Program-made: the position numbers and the translations under genes
Notes under the pieces: model-generated
Database searches by the model: none
The model's input: the letters and a program-made list of their open reading frames with translations, nothing else
What the model was told of the DNA's origin: nothing
Assembly: GCA_014871385.1 (NCBI GenBank)
Contig: CM026430.1
Coordinates: 6,613,229 to 6,677,228 of the forward strand
Length of the DNA: 64,000 nucleotides
Direction of reading: 5' to 3'
DNA from: Ceratodon purpureus
Taxonomy: Eukaryota > Streptophyta > Bryopsida > Pseudoditrichales > Ditrichaceae
Shown here: positions 59,202-64,000 of the stretch, in pieces
How positions within the stretch are numbered: position 1 is the first letter of the stretch
Layout of the letters: every line of letters begins with the position of its first letter

Positions 59202-60221
59202 TACATTGAGGCCTTTCTGGGACAATTTAGTCAACAAGAATACAGCATGGGCTTCAGTGTGAGTAGATGATGGCGCTGGCGCCATTTCAGCACAAGAATT
59301 TGCTTCCCAGCGATTCTTTCAAAAAAATATCGAAACATCCGGATGTTAGGAAATCTCATCCGGCTGTTAGGAAATCACATTTAACTGTTACGATAATTGA
59401 CTTCCATCAAAGTTGAGCGAATGACAAGTCACCGTAATCGAATGAAGAAAATATTACTACGCAATATTGGTGCTATTTACATTCACACTGGGCTCGTTAA
59501 TTTAGGAATACTAGCAAGCTGACGCCATAATCTTACAAAATCCCGGTGTTGCAGACTTCACCAACAAGGATCTCATAATCCTGATTCACCATACTGATGG
59601 TACATATCTCCATCCCCAGTATTCCAGGAACATCTTCCTCTGGAGAATCAACAACCCCATAATTGATTAAAACTTCTCCTTGATTTGGCGCCGGCGCCAT
59701 CTCTTTCTCGAGAAGGTTGCCCTGACAAATTCCGTTGGAGGCATTAAAATAAAGAAATGCGATGTTCATTTAATATTGGTCCGTTGTACTATATATGAAC
59801 ACCGATGATTATACAATCTCCGGTTGATCTGTTATAAAATCTGAATTCTAGGAAATATAAATCATCAGTACTATGGAAGAATATTAATGACAGCGAATTG
59901 CAGTTCGATATTGCGAAGGGTTTGCTGGGTTGTTAGATTACGACCTAGGGGTCGAATGGCGCCGGCGCCAATTGAACTCGGGGAGGATCCCTAGGTTGCG
60001 ACCGTTTACATCAATCCATCAGTTCAAATTCGTTCACGTAGGATATCGCCTGATATGTATATGAGACTCTCCGGGCACCTCCCTCATTCCAAATTCGAAC
60101 AACTGAGAGGGTGCCAAGATTATGAGATTCGTTAGACGCAGGCTTTTGAACCTTTGTCACCCGAGATTGTACCATTGGTTATGTGAGAAATAGTCCCTTC
60201 TGAATCTACGGCTTTTGAAAG
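59202..60221. other. Spacer with three palindromes and one small ORF
   Basis: Palindromes are at 59272-59283 (one change, 71 bp past the S1-like stop), 59687-59698 and 59958-59969 (264 bp before the second RING gene). The only frame worth noting is the minus-strand ORF at 59,533-59,769. Confidence 0.5.
59533..59769 (-). CDS. Unrecognised 78-residue ORF containing a palindrome
   Basis: A complete ATG-to-stop frame. The palindrome at 59687-59698 is read here as Met-Ala-Pro-Ala-Pro, as in the transposase. The second half is acidic (SPEEDVPG). No family is recognised, and at this length it could be chance. Confidence 0.3.
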   Translation of the reverse strand: MNIAFLYFNASNGICQGNLLEKEMAPAPNQGEVLINYGVVDSPEEDVPGILGMEICTISMVNQDYEILVGEVCNTGIL

Positions 60222-61260
60222 ATGCCTCCATCTCGAATAGCGTCAATTCTAGCGCATAAGGCAGACTTAGTTAGCGATGCAGGACGGCGTGTTGAGATTG
60301 CCCGAATCCGAGAGCGCAATGTAAGTGAGCAATTCGAGATAGACTTGCCGGAGCTGCCGGAGGAAGGGGCACAGCGCAATGCCGTCCTTGAAGCGGATGG
60401 GGTATTGCGAGATGTTCATTCTCGATATTTGCTTTGTGTAGCATCAGTGAAGGATGCCTTAACTCAGGCGCAGAGGATAGATGCGATGACAAGCGACGCG
60501 ATTGTGAGGATGGAAACTAGAGCGAATCTGATGGAGTTAAGAGAGAAGCAGTTAGAACTTCATCACGACCGTCTGCGTGCAGAGCGCGATTTACGCGCTC
60601 TACCTGGATTCCAGGACTCATCCAGTGTCTTAGCAAAGCTTCTGGATGCTCGAAGGGAGTTGGAGAAACTCAAGGAAGAGTACCACGAACTTCAAGCCGA
60701 CCGTCGCATGGCTGCCGACACTCTACGCAACTATGGTGAACACACTCAGCTCAGCTTGTCCAAGCGAATCCATCTTCCGAGAATTCCGTTACCAGATGAC
60801 GGAAGACGATGCGAGATGTGCAACACAGGATTCCCGGCAGGGGAAGTGGAGATTTCACCGTGTGGTCACTTTTATCACATTTTCTGCTTGGCAATTCGAG
60901 TCGCGATGTATCCGGATTGTTGCGGTCGTGGGTGCACTGTGCCGTTTCCTCCATGCTGGCTTCAGAATTACGGATTTCCTTCACAGACAGTCGTTTGAAT
61001 CAGACACGGGCAGCTCGTCTAGCGACAACGACAGTACTAACGGTGCGGTTGCACCGTCTACCTCATCCTCCTTTTAGTGCATTTTGATCATTACCCATAA
61101 TGATGAATCACTAACTATGAAGGGTCTTGCCCGTGATATTCTTACAGACTTGGAAGACATAAACGAGGTGCCCAGTGTACAAGCTGATCAAGTAGTCCCC
61201 AACCCCGGCACTTGTCGATCCCCGCCGACGCCGCTCTTTAAACGGCCAAGAGTTCTGTAG
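60222..61260 (+). pseudogene. Coiled-coil RING-H2 protein (copy 2), frameshifted near its end
   Basis: This is a paralogue of the gene at 56,497. The open frame 60222-60998 (258 residues) contains the coiled coil and the complete RING-H2 (CEMC, CGHFYHIFC, C-x4-C) and then stops just after GFPSQTVV. The lost tail is present one frame over: an acidic serine stretch (FESDTGSSSSDND) leads to a donor at 61,043. A 105-bp intron ends at 61,147, and a 113-nt last exon (61148-61260) ends LFKRPRVL, matching copy 1. A +1 shift between about 60,981 and 60,996 therefore truncates the protein after the RING, removing the acidic tail and nuclear-type C-terminus. It may still yield a short functional RING protein, or the shift may be a sequencing error. 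Confidence 0.75.
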
Positions 61261-61399
61261 GCTTGAATTAATGTATACTCGGATTAGTTGCAATCGCTTT
61301 CTGTATGTTGCAAGCGTTTTCTTAGGCACACTTCAGCACATATAGATTCTTACCGACTTGGAAGCAGTCACAGTGACGAATTAGAAGCCGTAATAATGT

Positions 61400-62300
61400 T
61401 CTGTTTTAGTAATTTAATGGTCCCTTTCCATATACATGTCTGCCATGTATGAGCTCTACAATCATATCTGTATAAACATTTTTAATAAGGCCAAGTGGAT
61501 AGCACTGTGTCAGGTAGCACAGCGGAAGCCTTAGCTCATTACATTTCTTACTAATGGACGATAATATAATAGGAATTATGTGTTTTGCCTTGCATATAAC
61601 CACATGTTCACAGTGCGACTTGCAGCCGAGAGTATGTGCTCGTTCCTTGCATTGATGTGACTAATATCTGCTTATATTGTTTGTGGTACATTTCGAATAG
61701 GGCGTGAAAAGAAAAGTAAATGAAATAATTTGGCAGTGTTGGCGCCGGCGCCATGGCCATTCATTTCTCAGTTCCATTTCAATGTTCTGATAATCAGGAA
61801 TGTTTGAGAATGTTCTCTACTTGCTCGTCGGATTGTTTTCCTTGCTGATCAAAGTTTCGTCACATGCACTTCATGTATCCAGTTAACTACTCACTCGGCC
61901 TTGCACCCGAAAGTTTGATGTTTTTCCTTGCATTCTCGTGACTGGTATTTGCTTCCTGCTGCTAAAAAGAAAACTGTTAATGTCATAATTCGACAGTGTT
62001 GGCGCCGGCGCCATGTCCATCCTTATCTCATTAACATTTCAAAATATCGAAAAGCTGAATAAGGATAGGCCTGCATGTGAAACTTCGTAAATAAGCGAGA
62101 AGTGTTAGTCTGAAGATGGGCGTCGGATCATTCTGATCTTTGAGTTGATTTTCGCCACTTGAAATTCACTACTACCTCGGTCCTGCAGCGGAGGGTATTC
62201 ATTTGTATGCTTTAAATATCGCGACTGGCTTTTCAATTTGCCTGATTCATGTAAGGGTGACAGTCGCTGGTTCACTCCTCAAGGCGCCGGCGCCAAATGA
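61400..62300. repeat. Inverted copies of the palindrome-bearing repeat
   Basis: Read on the minus strand, the sequence around the palindromes at 61741 and 62001 matches the 330-bp unit of intron 1: palindrome, then CATGTCCATC, a TCAGTTCCA(T/G)TTCA block and a GAGAATGTT block. Spacings are 260 and 282 bp to the next palindromes (62001 and 62283). A decayed unit without a palindrome is visible near 61,430-61,680. Orientation is opposite to the arrays in introns 1 and 6. Confidence 0.65.
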
Positions 62301-62982
62301 GTAATAATGTTTGAGGAATTATTCCATAATTAGTAATATTAATAATCTCCCATCTTATCATTGATTCACTCCTGCACGCCTGTCAGCAATCTCTTTTTTG
62401 GAACACGTCCATTCAGGCGTGACAAGGTAGACACACCAATAAACATTTGGTCTGGAGATAATTTCAAATATACGAGGCAATAACATTATTAAAGTAAATT
62501 AATTGTACTCCTATTATGTCCTCTGGTAAAACTGCACCACTTAAGAAACAGCTAGCACTACATTACAAATCATTTAAACAGATTCACATCTCAAACCCTC
62601 TCAACAGTAACGAAAACTAATTCTTGTTTCCGCAGTTCTTTCGATAAAACTTGGCAACAAATGAGACGTTCACCTACACTTCAAAGACCACTTACGACAA
62701 TTTTGACTCCGAAAGACCATAATAATAGTGCAATGGACTCTTGCCAACCAAAATCATAAACATGTGAAACAGGAATCCACCTGCCAAAAGTACAGCTGTG
62801 TATAAAGGTGAGCAGAAACAACAACGCAACTCTCGGTAGGGCTTTGAGATAGTTTTAAGCGCCAAAATTGTCGCCTCCACTTAGAGTAAGCACTCAGTTA
62901 TCACGCGCATAATTCCTAGCATATACCAAATCCGTCTACATGATCGAATACCGTTACACGTGGACCGCACTCACAGTCGCAT
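62301..62982. other. Spacer, possible terminal exon of the next minus-strand gene
   Basis: There are no palindromes beyond 62,294. On the minus strand a frame of about 42 codons (ending near 62,764) follows a possible acceptor near 62,882. It could continue the gene at 62,983-63,699 after the donor-like site at 63,009. No other gene is seen. Confidence 0.3.
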
Positions 62983-63699
62983 TCACGTTCTGATCCTCCG
63001 ACCACTTACAGAACCTCCGCAAATCCAGCTCTCTTCCACACGTCTCCAGGATGTGATTGTTCGCAGCTCGCCGTTATCGGTACACAAACTATCATCAATG
63101 GCAAGAACGCCTAGCTTCGCATACGCCTCGTCAAAGTAGTCATCTTTCCAAAAGTCAACTCTTAGAAATATTGGACCCAAAGGGGCAAGTGGTTGAGTAA
63201 AGCACATCGCGATGCAGTTTCCGCTGGGCCAATTGCTACCCTGACCCCTTGGAGGATCAGGACTACTCGCCACAGGCGGCACCTCAGGAGCCATTAATCC
63301 ACCACCAAGAGCTTCCTTAAATCCATGGCCATGCTCCCAAACATACAGAATCATACACTTCATCCTTCTAACAGCGCCCTCCGGGACTTCACTCGCCTGG
63401 TCCTGAAATCGAACTGGGCATGATAAAACTTTAATCAGCCACGTCTTTAAGTTCATAGAAAAGTCCTCCGGCCCCTCGTAAAGTGAGTAGTCCACTGCAG
63501 ACGAAGCGTCCAGCTTGCGAAGCAGGATATCGCCGACCTGGGGCTGATCGAGTGACCTGTTGTATAAAGCATACTGGATCGAGCCTGTGACAAGATAGAG
63601 GGGCGTCATTGTACGCAAAGTAGACAGTGAGGCAGAACGATGCCAAGTCCCTCCGAGGTTTATACTTGACCCCAAATTTCCACATTTAATTCCACACAT
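62983..63699 (-). CDS. Unrecognised protein, probably multi-exon
   Basis: The open frame has 238 codons from an ATG at 63,699. A strong donor-like GTAAGTGG at 63,009 near its end suggests the true exon stops at 63,010 (after a CGGS segment) and continues downstream. Another ATG lies at about 63,609, just after TLRT. The protein has a WEHGHGF segment and a Pro/Gly-rich loop (about 140-165) but no family I recognise. It may belong to the element or be the first neighbour on its right; the lack of palindromes here leaves that open. Confidence 0.4.
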   Translation of the reverse strand: MCGIKCGNLGSSINLGGTWHRSASLSTLRTMTPLYLVTGSIQYALYNRSLDQPQVGDILLRKLDASSAVDYSLYEGPEDFSMNLKTWLIKVLSCPVRFQDQASEVPEGAVRRMKCMILYVWEHGHGFKEALGGGLMAPEVPPVASSPDPPRGQGSNWPSGNCIAMCFTQPLAPLGPIFLRVDFWKDDYFDEAYAKLGVLAIDDSLCTDNGELRTITSWRRVEESWICGGSVSGRRIRT

Positions 63700-64000
63700 G
63701 TCAAGTTACTAATTTGAATGTTGCTTTAGAAAAGCCGTATCATTAGAATCCTAAAAAGGGTCTATACTCACTTCAACCGCCATTGTGAAATTTGCAGAGG
63801 GGTCAGTACTTTTTGACTGCGTGGTTCATCGTAGACGGTCATGCGCTCTTACTTCTGTATCCGTTTTTCGTCAGCAGCAGTGTCATCAATAATAACTCTT
63901 AACGATTACAGTAGCCGCAAACAGCAACATACTGCACAGCGAACTATGTCATTAAATTATAGACGACATATTTCAATATTAACTTGGTACGGGATCATGT
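63700..64000. other. Window edge, no gene seen
   Basis: A minus-strand ATGGCGGTTGAA followed by a donor-like GTGAGT at about 63,771 could be a short first exon of the gene to its left, but I could not join it in phase. No palindrome or element end is visible. Confidence 0.3.

Larger units (their letters stand above)
37915..62294. repeat. Dispersed palindrome GGCGCCGGCGCC, 18 perfect copies
   Basis: Perfect 12-mers start at 37915, 38876, 42913, 43150, 43507, 46012, 48634, 48965, 49624, 50284, 50588, 54621, 57933, 59687, 59958, 61741, 62001 and 62283. Near matches start at 39210, 42705, 49297, 50721, 56288, 57988 and 59272. Sixteen of the 18 are flanked by T and A, giving the 14-base palindrome TGGCGCCGGCGCCA. 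A given 12-mer is expected far less than once in 64 kb by chance, and I noticed none before 37,915. Copies lie in introns 1, 4 and 6 of the ParB-methyltransferase gene, upstream of the RING and S1-like genes, in intergenic DNA, and once inside the transposase gene. Each copy contains three CpG sites. The dense, confined distribution suggests a specific recognition site for a protein of this element. Confidence 0.95.

Noticed and set aside
37464..64000. Endogenous giant virus insertion
   Set aside because: Such insertions are known in moss and lycophyte genomes, but I see no capsid, packaging ATPase, B-family polymerase or late transcription factor. Spliced genes, a transposase and an S1-like plant gene fit a transposon better.

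Overview
This window looks like nuclear DNA of a land plant, and the repeat families hint at a non-flowering lineage such as a moss, lycophyte or fern (low confidence). It splits into two unlike halves. Positions 1 to about 37,463 are AT-rich and essentially without working genes. They hold decayed and nested transposable elements: a LINE ORF1 (499-2,286), a broken hAT transposase (5,173-7,221, minus), two inverted copies of a 1.2 kb repeat (11,186-12,378 and 29,201-33,979), two LINE reverse-transcriptase pseudogenes (19,591-20,481 and 21,162-26,342), two CACTA-like MITEs, a 0.4 kb TIR element, SINEs, a 3.5 kb LTR-type insertion (30,320-33,840) and a roughly 1.03 kb tandem repeat (about 34.2-37.2 kb).

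From about 37,464 to the window end the DNA is less AT-rich, gene-dense and mostly free of the repeats seen on the left. It is tied together by one signal: the 12-base palindrome GGCGCCGGCGCC, usually as TGGCGCCGGCGCCA. I count 18 perfect and 7 near-perfect copies between 37,915 and 62,294 and noticed none before 37,915. I read this half as one large mobile element, or the remains of one, whose right end lies at or beyond 62.3 kb.

The core of the element is a divergent gene pair. On the minus strand, nine exons with GT/AG junctions and consistent phase (51,275 down to 41,612) give a predicted 1,176-residue protein: a basic nuclear-type N-terminus, a ParB/sulfiredoxin-like domain with a DGNHR motif, a long unrecognised middle, and a beta-class amino-methyltransferase-like C-terminus. 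On the plus strand, an intronless 1,419-residue MULE-type transposase (51,727-55,986) has a DDE-like core and a C-terminal SWIM zinc finger. Downstream are two coiled-coil/RING-H2 paralogues (56,497-57,580 and 60,222-61,260; the second is frameshifted) flanking a secreted-type protein with two plant S1-like (self-incompatibility protein homologue) domains. Unrecognised genes lie at 39,499-40,128 and 62,983-63,699.

The palindrome sits in three settings. It lies in introns 1, 4 and 6 of the ParB-methyltransferase gene, where it is part of a tandem repeat of about 330 bp. It lies upstream of the RING and S1-like genes. It also lies inside the transposase coding sequence. Inverted copies of the same repeat lie at about 61.4-62.3 kb, so the core genes are flanked by opposed repeat arrays. 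The working hypothesis is a previously undescribed giant Mutator-like element that carries its own DNA-modification or DNA-binding protein and many copies of a candidate recognition site. All gene models and family calls were made by eye, without database searches or transcripts.
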